64,000 bases of DNA from Pseudomonas citri. GTDB taxonomy: Bacteria; Pseudomonadota; Gammaproteobacteria; Pseudomonadales; Pseudomonadaceae. Position numbers and translations under genes: made by a program. The notes under the pieces are model-generated. The model made no database searches. It was not told the DNA's origin and worked only from the letters and a program-made list of their open reading frames with translations. Position 1 is the stretch's first letter. Each line of letters opens with the position of its first letter. The stretch spans positions 1 through 64,000 of the forward strand of contig NZ_JAODAB010000014.1 in assembly GCF_025336485.1 (NCBI RefSeq), read 5' to 3'. Positions 34,387 to 43,675 of the stretch are shown one piece after another.

Positions 34387-35421
34387 TTACTGCACCTCCA
34401 CCGGTGTGCCCTGCAAACGCGCCAGGGCATCGTTCACCATCGACGGCATGAGCTGGCGCAAGCAGTTGTAATGACCGAAGCGACAGGTGCGGTCGAAGCA
34501 CGGGCTGCATTCGATGCCCAGGCGCACGACTTCGACCTGGTCGGCCAGCGGTGGCGTGAAGCCCGGCGACGTGGAGCCATAGACGGCCACCAACGGACGG
34601 TTCAGGGCCGCTGCCACGTGCATCAGGCCCGAGTCGTTGGACACCACCGAATCGGCGCAAGACAGCAGGTCGATGGCCTCGGCCAGGGAGGTGTCGCCGC
34701 TGAGGTTCACCGATTCCTCCCGCAACCCCGGGATCAGCCGCGAGCGGATGTCTTCGCCCACCGGGTGATCCTTTTTCGAGCCGAACAGCCAGACTTGCCA
34801 GCCTTCGCGGATCTTCGCCTCGGCCACCTGGGCGTAATGCTCCGCCGGCCAGCGCTTGGACTCACCGAACTCAGCCCCCGGACACAGGGCCAGTACCGGA
34901 CGATCGAGGCTCAGGCCGAACTTGGCCAGCGCCGCCTCGCGGGTCACCGGGTCGATCGCAAGGCTCGGGCGTGGATAGGGTTTGGGCAACTCGGCCCCCG
35001 GCTCATAGGCCAGGGCCATGAAGCGCTCGATCATCAGCGGGTAGCGATCCTTGTCCAGCGTCCGCACATCGTTGAGCAGGCCGTAGCGAAACTCGCCACG
35101 CCAACCGGTGCGCTTGGGGATGCCGGCGAAGAACGGCACCAGCGCCGATTTCAGCGAATTGGGCAACAGGATCGCCTGGTCGTACTGGCCGGCCAGGGAT
35201 TTGCCGATGCGCCGACGGGTCGCCAGCTCCAGTACGCCGTGGCCGAGCGGGAAGCTCAAGGCCTTGCGCACCTGGGGCATGCGCTCGAGGATCGGCCGGC
35301 TCCACTCGGGGGCCAGGACGTCGATTTCGCATTGCGGGTGGCGCTGCTTGAGGCACTGGAACAGTGTCTGCGCCATCACCATGTCACCGACCCAACTGGG
35401 CCCAACGATCAGAATATTCAT
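34387..35421 (-). CDS. waaF: ADP-heptose:LPS heptosyltransferase II, WaaF
   Basis: GT9 family enzyme of 344 residues that adds the second heptose of the inner core. It begins M-N-I-L-I-V-G-P-S-W-V-G-D-M-V-M-A-Q, has P-G-A-E-F-G-E-S-K-R-W-P near residue 185, and the donor-site S-N-D-S-G-L-M-H-V-A-A-A motif. It opens the coupled run waaF-waaC-waaG-waaP-wapP-wapQ-tandem kinase, so its promoter probably serves all of them. A 9-bp hairpin lies 20 bases upstream of its ATG. In P. aeruginosa ilvE lies upstream of waaF; it is not in this window. Confidence 0.95.
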   Translation of the reverse strand: MNILIVGPSWVGDMVMAQTLFQCLKQRHPQCEIDVLAPEWSRPILERMPQVRKALSFPLGHGVLELATRRRIGKSLAGQYDQAILLPNSLKSALVPFFAGIPKRTGWRGEFRYGLLNDVRTLDKDRYPLMIERFMALAYEPGAELPKPYPRPSLAIDPVTREAALAKFGLSLDRPVLALCPGAEFGESKRWPAEHYAQVAEAKIREGWQVWLFGSKKDHPVGEDIRSRLIPGLREESVNLSGDTSLAEAIDLLSCADSVVSNDSGLMHVAAALNRPLVAVYGSTSPGFTPPLADQVEVVRLGIECSPCFDRTCRFGHYNCLRQLMPSMVNDALARLQGTPVEVQ

Positions 35422-35440
35422 GTGTTTTCCAAGAACGATA

Positions 35441-35462
35441 CGGGGAGGCCTATGCCTCCCCG
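35441..35462. terminator. Hairpin between glnE and waaF
   Basis: Perfect 9-bp stem CGGGGAGGC and GCCTCCCCG with a four-base loop. On the minus strand it is followed by TATCGTTCTT, a weak T-rich stretch. It may end glnE transcription or act in the waaF leader, since it lies 20 bases from the waaF start. Confidence 0.5.
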
Positions 35463-35568
35463 CCTCGAGAATCACTGTGGCTTCGGCCGCTGCCTGCTGC
35501 CTTCAATCTACAACACACCACCCATCAACTGGGGGAATCCAACCTCCATGTCGCCTGGTATTGCGCCA

Positions 35569-35591
35569 TCGCGAGCAGGCTCGCTCCCACA
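35569..35591. repeat. REP sequence
   Basis: TCGCGAGCAGGCTCGCTCCC then ACA is a single REP unit just past the 3' end of glnE. Confidence 0.75.
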
Positions 35592-35603
35592 TTCACTCAA
35601 TAC

Positions 35604-38555
35604 TCAACTCAGCCCCAGCTCTCGCCAGATCCGCAAGACCTGCCGGCGCTCATCGACGAACTGATCGCCGGTTATCACCCCCGGATCTTTCTGCAAGGCC
35701 TGGCGGTGAGCGGCGGAGCGGAAGGCTTTATAAGCCTCGCGCAACAGGCTGGCGTCTTCGGCCGGCATCAGCCCCACCTCCTGCAACCCATCCAGGATGC
35801 GGATGTTATCGGTGTAGCGCACCAACGATGGATGCTCTTCGGACCACGCCAGGGCCGCGTATTGCACCATAAATTCAATATCGACGATACCTCCGGCATC
35901 CTGCTTGAGGTCGAAGGGTGCCGTGGCCTCGAAGGCGTTTGCCGCGGTCCCGGCGGCGGTGGCCTTGCTGCCGAGGTTATCGCGCATCTTGGCGCGCATC
36001 TCGCTGACTTCCTGGCGCAACGTCGGCAAATCGCGCTTGCGCCCCAGCACCTGGGCCCGGACTTTTTCGAACGCCTGGCCCACGTCCTGACTGCCTACCA
36101 GCACCCGGGCACGCACCAGGGCCTGATGCTCCCAGGTCCAGGCTTCGTTTTCCTGGTACCGGGCAAACGCACCCAGGGAACTGACCAGCAATCCCGACGC
36201 CCCGGATGGGCGCAGGCGCATGTCCACTTCATAAAGTTGCCCGGAGTTGGTCTGGGCGGTCAGCAAGTGAATGATCCGTTGACCGAGCCGGGTGAAGAAC
36301 TGCGCGCCATCGATGGGTTTCGGCCCGTCGGTCTCCGCTTGCGGATCGCCGTCATGGATGAACACCAGGTCCAGGTCGGAACCATGCCCCAATTCCAGGC
36401 CGCCGACTTTCCCATAACCGACAATGATGAAGCCTGGATCGCACAGACTGCCGTCGGTGCGCAACGGCACGCCGTACTTGGCCGCCGTCTGGCGCCAGGC
36501 CAGGGCCAGCACTTGTTCGAGGATCGCCTCGGCCAGCCAGGTCAGGTAATCACTGACCTTCATCAATGGCAGGCTGCCGGCGATTTCCGAAGCGGCGACT
36601 CGCAGACGGTGCGCCAACTTGAAATGCCGCAACGCTTCCATCTGTTGCTCAAGGTCATCCTCGGGAATGCGCGTCAGGCGCTCGCGCAACTCCGCAGCCA
36701 GCTCCGGCGCCAGCGGCGGCTTGAACAGCCGGCCTTCGTTGAGCAACTCGTCGAGCAGCAATGGGAAACGGGTGATCTGCTCGGCAATCCAGGGACTCGC
36801 CGCGCACAACGTCAGCAAGCGCCGCAGCGCGCCGGGGTTTTCCGTCAGCAGCACCAGGTAGGCCGACCGACGCGCCACGGCTTCCACCAACGGCAGCACC
36901 CGCTCCAGCACCAGGTCGGGATTGGCATGCTCCACCGCCTGGGCCAGCAGACGCGGAATGAAGGCGTCCAGACGCTCGCGCCCCAGGCGCTGCATGGCGC
37001 GCAATTGCGGGCTGCTGCGCAGGACGGCCAGCGCCTTGAGCGCTTTGGGCGCATCGACGAAGCCCCCCTCCTGCAACTGGCGGCACGCCGCCTCTTCGTC
37101 CTGGCTGTCTTCCCATAACGGCAGCCATTCGCCGCCCACCACCACTTCGCTTTCGCCACCGGCTTCTTCATCCGGGTCGGCGATGACCTGGCCAAAGTGC
37201 CAGGCCACACGCCCGCGCCAGTGCATCAGTCGCTCATGAAAGGCCTCCCAGTCGGCAAAGCCCAGCATGAATGCAATGCGCGCCTGGTCCTGCGGACTGT
37301 CCGGCAGCATCTGGGTCTGGCGGTCGGCGATGGCCTGGATCGCGTGCTCGGCATAGCGCAGGAATTCATAACCCTCGCGCAGCTCGGCAATCACCTTGGT
37401 TGGCAGGTAGCCCTGGCCTTCCAGGGTGCCCAGCACTTTCAAGAGCGGACGCTGCTGCAAGCTCAAGTCACGACCGCCGTGGATCAGCTGGAACGCCTGG
37501 GCGATGAACTCCACCTCGCGAATGCCGCCCGAACCCAGCTTGATGTTGTCGGCCATGCCCTTGCGCCGCACTTCCTGCTGGATCAGCTGCTTCATGGTGC
37601 GCAGCGCCTCGATGGCCGAGAAGTCCAGGTACCGGCGATAAACGAACGGTCGCAGCATGTCGAGCAGTTGCGCACCCGCGACCTGGTCGCCCGCCACCAC
37701 TCGCGCCTTGATCATCGCGTAGCGTTCCCAATCGCGGCCCTGATCCTGGTAATACTGCTCCAGCGCATTGAAGCTCAACACCAGCGCCCCGGCTGAACCA
37801 TACGGGCGCAGGCGCATGTCGACACGGAAGACGAAACCGTCGACGGTCATCGGGTCCAGCGCCTTGATCAGGCGCTGGCCCACGCGAATGAAAAATTCCT
37901 GGTTATCCAGTGGCCGCTTCACACCAACGGTTTCGCCACCTTCGGGATAGGCAAAGATCAGGTCGATGTCCGAGGAAAGGTTCAGCTCGACCGCACCAAG
38001 CTTGCCCATCCCGAGGATGACCATCTGCTGCGGCTCGCCGCTGCGCCGGCCGGTGGGGGTGCCGAACTGCTGGCTGAGGCGCTGGTACAACCATTGATAA
38101 GCCTGATCGATGCAGGTGTCGGCCATATCCGAGAGGTCGCGGCAGGTCTGGACCAGGTCAGCCTGACGGGTCAGGTCGCGCCAGATGATCCGCACCTGCT
38201 GGCGGGTGCGCTGGCGGCGCAGGACCCGACCCAGTTCGTCCTCGGTCCCGGCGGCCTGTACCGCGACACCGATCTGCGCGCACATTTCGCCCGGGGCGAA
38301 GCCGCGGTCCAATTCGCCGCTGCGCACCAGATCCAGCAACATCACCGGATCGCGCAGGCTCTGCTCGATGACAAAGTCGCTGGCGGCAGCGACGCGCTTG
38401 AATGCGTCCCAGTGTCGCGGGGTCCAGGCGGAGAAACCGTGGTCGTCGTCGAGGCGACCCACTGCTGCACGGAACGACTGCTCGGCGCGACTGACCAATG
38501 GTTGGAGAATCACCGGTAGCATTTCCGGGATTTGAACGAGCGAAGGCAGGCTCAT
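35604..38555 (-). CDS. glnE: Glutamine synthetase adenylyltransferase/deadenylase GlnE
   Basis: A 983-residue bifunctional enzyme that adds AMP to, and removes it from, glutamine synthetase in response to PII and glutamine. It has two nucleotidyltransferase domains: the N-terminal adenylyl-removase with S-S-D-I-D-L at 194-199 inside G-M-G-K-L-G-A-V-E-L, and the C-terminal adenylyltransferase with G-S-D-L-D-L near 718-723 inside G-Y-G-K-V-G-G-L-E-L. Length matches P. aeruginosa GlnE. AAGGATAG precedes the ATG. It is divergent from aceE across a 383-base gap, as in P. aeruginosa. Confidence 0.96.
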   Translation of the reverse strand: MSLPSLVQIPEMLPVILQPLVSRAEQSFRAAVGRLDDDHGFSAWTPRHWDAFKRVAAASDFVIEQSLRDPVMLLDLVRSGELDRGFAPGEMCAQIGVAVQAAGTEDELGRVLRRQRTRQQVRIIWRDLTRQADLVQTCRDLSDMADTCIDQAYQWLYQRLSQQFGTPTGRRSGEPQQMVILGMGKLGAVELNLSSDIDLIFAYPEGGETVGVKRPLDNQEFFIRVGQRLIKALDPMTVDGFVFRVDMRLRPYGSAGALVLSFNALEQYYQDQGRDWERYAMIKARVVAGDQVAGAQLLDMLRPFVYRRYLDFSAIEALRTMKQLIQQEVRRKGMADNIKLGSGGIREVEFIAQAFQLIHGGRDLSLQQRPLLKVLGTLEGQGYLPTKVIAELREGYEFLRYAEHAIQAIADRQTQMLPDSPQDQARIAFMLGFADWEAFHERLMHWRGRVAWHFGQVIADPDEEAGGESEVVVGGEWLPLWEDSQDEEAACRQLQEGGFVDAPKALKALAVLRSSPQLRAMQRLGRERLDAFIPRLLAQAVEHANPDLVLERVLPLVEAVARRSAYLVLLTENPGALRRLLTLCAASPWIAEQITRFPLLLDELLNEGRLFKPPLAPELAAELRERLTRIPEDDLEQQMEALRHFKLAHRLRVAASEIAGSLPLMKVSDYLTWLAEAILEQVLALAWRQTAAKYGVPLRTDGSLCDPGFIIVGYGKVGGLELGHGSDLDLVFIHDGDPQAETDGPKPIDGAQFFTRLGQRIIHLLTAQTNSGQLYEVDMRLRPSGASGLLVSSLGAFARYQENEAWTWEHQALVRARVLVGSQDVGQAFEKVRAQVLGRKRDLPTLRQEVSEMRAKMRDNLGSKATAAGTAANAFEATAPFDLKQDAGGIVDIEFMVQYAALAWSEEHPSLVRYTDNIRILDGLQEVGLMPAEDASLLREAYKAFRSAAHRQALQKDPGVITGDQFVDERRQVLRIWRELGLS

Positions 38556-38938
38556 GGTCTATCCTTGATCGGCGCGGGAAGGGCTGGATGTAGTGTTTTT
38601 TCAAAAGACACTACCTGATTGACTGTCGAACAAAGATGATAAATAGCTGAAAATCTGTTTTTATTGGCAGCCGACATCAAGTTTTTACCTGCTCGAGTTG
38701 GTTAATGACCAACAGTATCGATTATTCTCACAACTAAACGAGGGGCTATAAGCCGCTCAGGTGTAGTTTTACTACTCGTCTATACATTCGAGAGGCTGAA
38801 ACGGCCAACGATTTGTAGTAAAACTACACGCCGCCGAGACAACCTTCGGCAATCCAAGAATTTTATACCGTCTGCCCACAAGGCCAGTCGCAAACTCAGG
38901 CAACCGATTCTGGTAGCCTTTCCGCCCTGGAGCAAGCC
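38556..38938. other. glnE-aceE intergenic region
   Basis: A 383-base divergent region, more AT-rich than its surroundings. I see no coding sequence in it. It holds the paired inverted sites listed below and must hold the promoters of glnE and aceE, which I could not place with confidence. Confidence 0.7.
38761..38829. promoter_or_regulatory. Paired operator-like sites upstream of aceE
   Basis: GTGTAGTTTTACTAC at 38761-38775 and its exact reverse complement GTAGTAAAACTACAC at 38815-38829. Each contains a GTAGT/ACTAC dyad with a three-base centre. The dyad centres (38769 and 38821) are 52 bases apart, close to five helical turns, so a dimeric regulator could bind both on one face of the DNA and loop. 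They lie 110-178 bases upstream of the aceE start. They do not match the PdhR operator of E. coli as I remember it. The pair could also fold as one 15-bp hairpin. Confidence 0.6.
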
Positions 38939-41584
38939 ATGCAAGACCTCGATCCCGTCGAAACCCAGGAATGGCTGGACGCCCTGGAATCGGTTCTCGA
39001 CAAAGAAGGCGAAGACCGTGCTCACTATCTGATGACCCGTATGGGCGAACTCGCGACCCGCAGCGGTTCGCAACTGCCCTACGCCATCACCACGCCGTAC
39101 CGCAACACGATCCCCGTTACCCACGAAGCACGCATGCCTGGCGACCTGTTCATGGAACGCCGCATTCGCTCGCTGGTACGCTGGAACGCGTTGGCCATGG
39201 TCATGCGCACCAATCTGAAAGATTCGGACCTGGGCGGTCACATCTCCAGCTTCGCCTCCAGCGCGACGCTGTATGACATCGGCTTCAACTACTTCTTCCA
39301 GGCCCCGACCGACGCACACGGCGGCGACCTGATCTACTTCCAGGGTCACGCATCGCCCGGCGTCTACGCCCGTGCGTTCATGGAAGGCCGCATCTCCGAA
39401 GACCAGATGAACAACTTCCGCCAGGAAGTGGACGGCAACGGCCTGTCCTCGTACCCGCACCCTTGGCTGATGCCTGACTTCTGGCAGTTCCCGACCGTTT
39501 CCATGGGCCTGGGCCCGATCCAGGCGATCTATCAGGCACGTTTCATGAAGTACCTGGAAGCCCGTGGCTTCATCGAGCCGGGCAAGCAGAAAGTCTGGTG
39601 CTTCATGGGCGACGGCGAGTGCGACGAACCGGAATCCCTGGGCGCGATCTCCCTGGCCGGCCGCGAGAAGCTGGACAACCTGATCTTCGTCATCAACTGC
39701 AACCTGCAGCGCCTCGACGGCCCGGTTCGCGGCAACGGCAAGATCATCCAGGAACTCGAAGGCGTGTTCCGTGGCGCCCAGTGGAACGTCAACAAAGTCA
39801 TCTGGGGCCGTTTCTGGGACCCACTGCTGGCCAAGGACGTCGACGGCATCCTGCAACGCCGCATGGACGAAGTCATCGACGGCGAATACCAGAACTACAA
39901 GGCCAAGGACGGCGCGTTCGTCCGTGAGCACTTCTTCAACACGCCTGAACTCAAGGCGATGGTTGCCGATCTGTCCGACGACGAGATCTGGAAACTCAAC
40001 CGTGGTGGCCACGACCCGTACAAGGTCTATGCGGCTTACCACCAGGCGGTCAACCACAAAGAGCAGCCAACTGTCATCCTGGCCAAGACCATCAAGGGTT
40101 ATGGCACCGGTGCCGGCGAAGCGAAGAACACCGCGCACAACACCAAGAAGGTCGATGTCGACAGCCTGCGGTTGTTCCGCGACCGCTTCGACATCCCGGT
40201 CCAGGACAGCGAGCTGGAAAATCTGCCGTTCTTCAAGCCAGAAGAAGGCAGCGCCGAAGCCCGTTACCTGGCCGAGCGCCGTGCCGCGCTGGGCGGTTTC
40301 GTGCCGCAGCGTCGCGCCAAGAGCTTCAGCGTCCCGACTCCGCCACTGGACACCCTCAAGGCGATCCTGGACGGCTCGGGCGACCGTGAAATCTCCACCA
40401 CCATGGCCTTCGTGCGAATCCTCGCGCAACTGGTCAAGGACAAGGAAATCGGCCCACGCATCGTTCCGATCATCCCGGACGAAGCCCGTACCTTCGGTAT
40501 GGAAGGCATGTTCCGCCAGCTGGGCATCTACTCGTCCGTCGGCCAGCTCTACGAGCCAGTCGATAAAGACCAGGTGATGTTCTACCGCGAAGACAAGAAG
40601 GGCCAGATCCTCGAGGAAGGCATCAACGAAGCCGGCGCCATGAGCTCCTTCATCGCCGCCGGTACTTCGTACTCCAGCCACAACCAGCCCATGCTGCCGT
40701 TCTACATCTTCTACTCGATGTTCGGCTTCCAACGCATCGGCGACCTGGCCTGGGCAGCGGGCGACAGCCGTACCCGTGGCTTCCTGATCGGCGGTACCGC
40801 TGGCCGGACCACCCTGAACGGCGAAGGCCTGCAGCACGAAGACGGCCACAGCCACATGCTGGCCGGGACCATCCCGAACTGCCGCACCTATGATCCGACC
40901 TACGGCTACGAGCTGGCGGTGATCATCCAGGACGGCATGAAGAAGATGACCGAAGAGCAACAGGACGTCTTCTACTACATCACCGTGATGAACGAGTCCT
41001 ACCAGCAGCCAGCCATGCCGGCCGGCGTCGAGGAAGGCATCGTCAAGGGCATGTACCTGCTCGAGGAAGACAACCGCGAAGCGGCGCACCACGTCCAGCT
41101 GATGGGCTCCGGCACCATCCTGCGCGAAGTGCGTGAAGCGGCCAAGATCCTGCGTGACGAGTTCAACATCGGTGCCGATGTCTGGAGCGTCACCAGCTTC
41201 AACGAGTTGCGTCGCAACGGCCTGGCCGTAGAGCGCAGCAACCGCCTGCACCCTGGCCAGAAGCCAAAGCTGACCTACGTCGAAGAATGCCTGAACGGTC
41301 GCAAAGGTCCGGTCATCGCCTCTACCGACTACATGAAGCTGTTCGCCGAGCAGATCCGCCAGTGGGTTCCTTCCAAGGAATTCAAAGTGCTGGGCACCGA
41401 CGGTTTCGGCCGTAGCGACAGCCGCAAGAAGCTGCGTCACTTCTTCGAAGTCGACCGTAAGTTCGTTGTGTTGGCAGCCCTGGAAGCCCTGGCTGACCGT
41501 GGCGATATCGAACCGAAAGTGGTGGCCGAGGCCATCGTCAAGTTCGGCATCGATCCGGAAAAACGCAACCCACTGGACTGCTGA
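38939..41584 (+). CDS. aceE: Pyruvate dehydrogenase E1 component, AceE
   Basis: Homodimeric thiamine-diphosphate-dependent E1 of 881 residues that decarboxylates pyruvate and passes the acetyl group to lipoyl-E2. The TPP motif runs from G224-D225-G226-E227 to N253-C254-N255. The C-terminal transketolase-like domain includes G-G-T-A-G-R-T-T-L-N-G-E-G-L-Q-H-E-D-G-H-S. GGAG precedes the ATG. The gap to aceF is 11 bases, so the two form an operon. The E3 gene is not here; pseudomonads use a lipoamide dehydrogenase encoded elsewhere. The leader carries two inverted operator-like sites. Confidence 0.98.
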   Translation: MQDLDPVETQEWLDALESVLDKEGEDRAHYLMTRMGELATRSGSQLPYAITTPYRNTIPVTHEARMPGDLFMERRIRSLVRWNALAMVMRTNLKDSDLGGHISSFASSATLYDIGFNYFFQAPTDAHGGDLIYFQGHASPGVYARAFMEGRISEDQMNNFRQEVDGNGLSSYPHPWLMPDFWQFPTVSMGLGPIQAIYQARFMKYLEARGFIEPGKQKVWCFMGDGECDEPESLGAISLAGREKLDNLIFVINCNLQRLDGPVRGNGKIIQELEGVFRGAQWNVNKVIWGRFWDPLLAKDVDGILQRRMDEVIDGEYQNYKAKDGAFVREHFFNTPELKAMVADLSDDEIWKLNRGGHDPYKVYAAYHQAVNHKEQPTVILAKTIKGYGTGAGEAKNTAHNTKKVDVDSLRLFRDRFDIPVQDSELENLPFFKPEEGSAEARYLAERRAALGGFVPQRRAKSFSVPTPPLDTLKAILDGSGDREISTTMAFVRILAQLVKDKEIGPRIVPIIPDEARTFGMEGMFRQLGIYSSVGQLYEPVDKDQVMFYREDKKGQILEEGINEAGAMSSFIAAGTSYSSHNQPMLPFYIFYSMFGFQRIGDLAWAAGDSRTRGFLIGGTAGRTTLNGEGLQHEDGHSHMLAGTIPNCRTYDPTYGYELAVIIQDGMKKMTEEQQDVFYYITVMNESYQQPAMPAGVEEGIVKGMYLLEEDNREAAHHVQLMGSGTILREVREAAKILRDEFNIGADVWSVTSFNELRRNGLAVERSNRLHPGQKPKLTYVEECLNGRKGPVIASTDYMKLFAEQIRQWVPSKEFKVLGTDGFGRSDSRKKLRHFFEVDRKFVVLAALEALADRGDIEPKVVAEAIVKFGIDPEKRNPLDC

Positions 41585-41595
41585 GGAGAATTTTC

Positions 41596-43233
41596 GTGAG
41601 CGAACTCATTCGCGTACCTGACATCGGCAGCGGTGAAGGTGAAGTAATCGAACTGTTTGTGAAGGTCGGCGACCGTATCGAAGCCGACCAGAGCATCCTG
41701 ACCCTGGAATCGGACAAAGCCAGCATGGAAGTGCCGGCGCCGAAGGCCGGTGTCATCAAGAGCCTGAAAGTGAAGCTGGGCGACCGCCTGAAAGAAGGCG
41801 ACGAACTGCTGGAGCTGGAAGTCGAAGGCGCCGCTGCGGCCCCTGCCGCGGCCGCTCCTGCGGCTGCTCCGGCGGCGGCTGAAAAGCCTGCCGCTGCACC
41901 GGTTGCCGAGGCCGCTCCGGCCCCGGCGGCCGCGCCTGCCGCCGCCTCGGTCCAGGACATCCATGTCCCGGACATCGGTTCGTCGGGCAAGGCCAAGATC
42001 ATCGAAGTACTGGTCAAGGTCGGCGACACCGTCGAAGCCGATCAGTCGCTGATCACCCTGGAATCCGACAAGGCCAGCATGGAAATCCCATCGCCGGCTG
42101 CCGGCGTGGTGGAAAGCATCGAGATCAAGCTGGAAGACGAAGTCGGCACCGGCGACCTGATCCTGAAACTGAAAGTGGCCGGCGCTGCTGCTCCTGCCGC
42201 GCCAGCGCCAGCCGCTGCGCCTGCTGCCAAGGCCGAAGCGGCTCCGGCTCCGGCCGCCGCACCTGCCGCCAAGGCCGAGGCTGCGCCAGCAGCGGTCGCC
42301 GCGCCTGCGCCAAGCGGTGCCAAGGTGCACGCCGGCCCTGCCGTGCGTCAGTTGGCCCGTGAATTCGGCGTCGAGCTGTCGGCCGTCGGCCCAAGCGGTC
42401 CACACGGTCGCGTGCTGAAAGAAGACGTGCAGGCCTACGTCAAGGCCATGATGCAGAAGGCCAAGAACGCACCGGCCGAAGGCGCCACCGGCGGCGCGGG
42501 CATCCCGCCGATCCCGGCGGTGGACTTCAGCCGCTTCGGCGAAACCGAAGAAGTGGCCATGACCCGCCTGATGCAGATCGGCGCGTCGAGCCTGCATCGC
42601 AGCTGGCTGAACATCCCGCACGTGACTCAGTTCGACCAGGCTGACATCACCGAGCTGGAAGCCTTCCGCGTTGCGCAGAAAGCCGTGGCGGAAAAGGCCG
42701 GCGTGAAGCTGACCGTACTGCCGCTGCTGCTCAAGGCCTGCGCGCACCTGCTCAAGGAACTGCCGGACTTCAACAGCTCCCTGGCGCCAAGCGGCAAGGC
42801 TGTGATCCGCAAGAAATACGTGCACATCGGCTTCGCCGTCGACACCCCGGAAGGCCTGCTGGTACCGGTCATCCGCAACGTCGACCAGAAGAGCCTGCTG
42901 CAACTGGCTGCCGAAGCCGCTGCCCTGGCCGAAAAAGCCCGCAGCAAGAAGCTCACCGCCGACGACATGCAGGGCGCCTGCTTCACCATTTCCAGCCTCG
43001 GCCACATTGGCGGCACCGGCTTCACGCCGATCGTCAACGCGCCGGAAGTGGCGATCCTGGGTGTTTCCAAAGCCACCATCCAGCCAGTCTGGGACGGTAA
43101 AGCCTTCCAGCCGAAACTGATGCTGCCACTGTCGCTGTCCTACGATCACCGTGTGATCAACGGCGCCGCCGCCGCACGCTTCACCAAGCGTCTGAGCGAC
43201 CTGCTGGGCGACATCCGTACCATCCTGCTGTAA
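41596..43233 (+). CDS. aceF: Dihydrolipoyl acetyltransferase (PDH E2), AceF
   Basis: A 545-residue E2 that forms the pyruvate dehydrogenase core and makes acetyl-CoA. Two lipoyl domains carry the lipoylated lysines K41 and K159 in E-S-D-K-A-S, separated by long Ala/Pro linkers. A peripheral subunit-binding domain covers about 246-281. The catalytic domain ends with S-Y-D-H-R-V-I-N-G, where H518 is the active-site His. The start is GTG at 41596, preceded by GAGGAGAA. E. coli E2 has three lipoyl domains, so two is a lineage feature. An intrinsic terminator follows. Confidence 0.97.
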   Translation: MSELIRVPDIGSGEGEVIELFVKVGDRIEADQSILTLESDKASMEVPAPKAGVIKSLKVKLGDRLKEGDELLELEVEGAAAAPAAAAPAAAPAAAEKPAAAPVAEAAPAPAAAPAAASVQDIHVPDIGSSGKAKIIEVLVKVGDTVEADQSLITLESDKASMEIPSPAAGVVESIEIKLEDEVGTGDLILKLKVAGAAAPAAPAPAAAPAAKAEAAPAPAAAPAAKAEAAPAAVAAPAPSGAKVHAGPAVRQLAREFGVELSAVGPSGPHGRVLKEDVQAYVKAMMQKAKNAPAEGATGGAGIPPIPAVDFSRFGETEEVAMTRLMQIGASSLHRSWLNIPHVTQFDQADITELEAFRVAQKAVAEKAGVKLTVLPLLLKACAHLLKELPDFNSSLAPSGKAVIRKKYVHIGFAVDTPEGLLVPVIRNVDQKSLLQLAAEAAALAEKARSKKLTADDMQGACFTISSLGHIGGTGFTPIVNAPEVAILGVSKATIQPVWDGKAFQPKLMLPLSLSYDHRVINGAAAARFTKRLSDLLGDIRTILL

Positions 43234-43302
43234 CACCGGGCGGCCCTCCCTTGGGGAGGGCCCTTCGGCCGCTGTTTTCCGAGCGCCACGCTCGTACCTC
43301 AA

Positions 43303-43329
43303 CCCCGCTCGTATGGCGGGGCTTTTTTT
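43303..43329 (+). terminator. Intrinsic terminator of aceE-aceF
   Basis: CCCCGC at 43303-43308 pairs with GCGGGG at 43316-43321, followed by C and seven T's. A further GC-rich hairpin (GGCCCTCCC with GGAGGGCC) lies just after the aceF stop at about 43242-43262. Confidence 0.9.
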
Positions 43330-43360
43330 GCCTGGCCTCCAGGGATCGAACGGCGCAGAA

Positions 43361-43456
43361 CCTGTGGGAGCAAAGCTTGCTCGCGATCAGGGTGCGTCAG
43401 ACGACAACGATATCGACTGATCCGCCGCTATCGCGAGCACGCTTTGCTCCCACAAG
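43361..43456. repeat. REPIN (paired REP sequences)
   Basis: CCTGTGGGAGCAAAGCTTGC at the left and GCACGCTTTGCTCCCACAAG at the right are REP units in opposite orientation, each continued inward by a GCGAT/ATCGC element. It lies in the 442-base gap between aceF and the PhoD-like gene. I see no coding sequence in that gap. Confidence 0.85.
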
Positions 43457-43522
43457 TCTCGCGGCGCTTGATTGACGAGCACCGACCATACGCTGGCAAA
43501 CTTTCCTACCCCTCCACGCCTG

Positions 43523-43548
43523 AATGACTACGTCCTTTAGTAGTCATT
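43523..43548. promoter_or_regulatory. Perfect 9-bp dyad upstream of the PhoD-like gene
   Basis: AATGACTAC and GTAGTCATT are separated by eight bases. The dyad lies about 128 bases upstream of the likely start and is not a REP. It could be an operator or a small hairpin; the regulator is unknown. Confidence 0.45.
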
Positions 43549-43675
43549 GCCCACAACCTACGCCCCCTCGCCTATCAATATTTATTCCGCGTCGAGCCTT
43601 AGCATCGGCACAGCGCAACACCCTTGCGCTCGCGTCCACACTTTTTAAAATGCTGCATTTCGAATGGATTCGAAT

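Noticed and set aside
38761..38829. Intrinsic terminator formed by the inverted sites upstream of aceE
   Set aside because: The loop would be 39 bases long and no T-tract follows, so paired operator sites are the better reading, although a hairpin cannot be excluded.
38780..41440. An 886-codon open frame on the minus strand opposite aceE
   Set aside because: It mirrors aceE codon bias and has no recognisable domain or ribosome site.
41820..42320. Repetitive Ala/Pro-coding DNA that looks like a tandem repeat
   Set aside because: These are the flexible linkers between lipoyl domains of AceF, not a separate repeat element.
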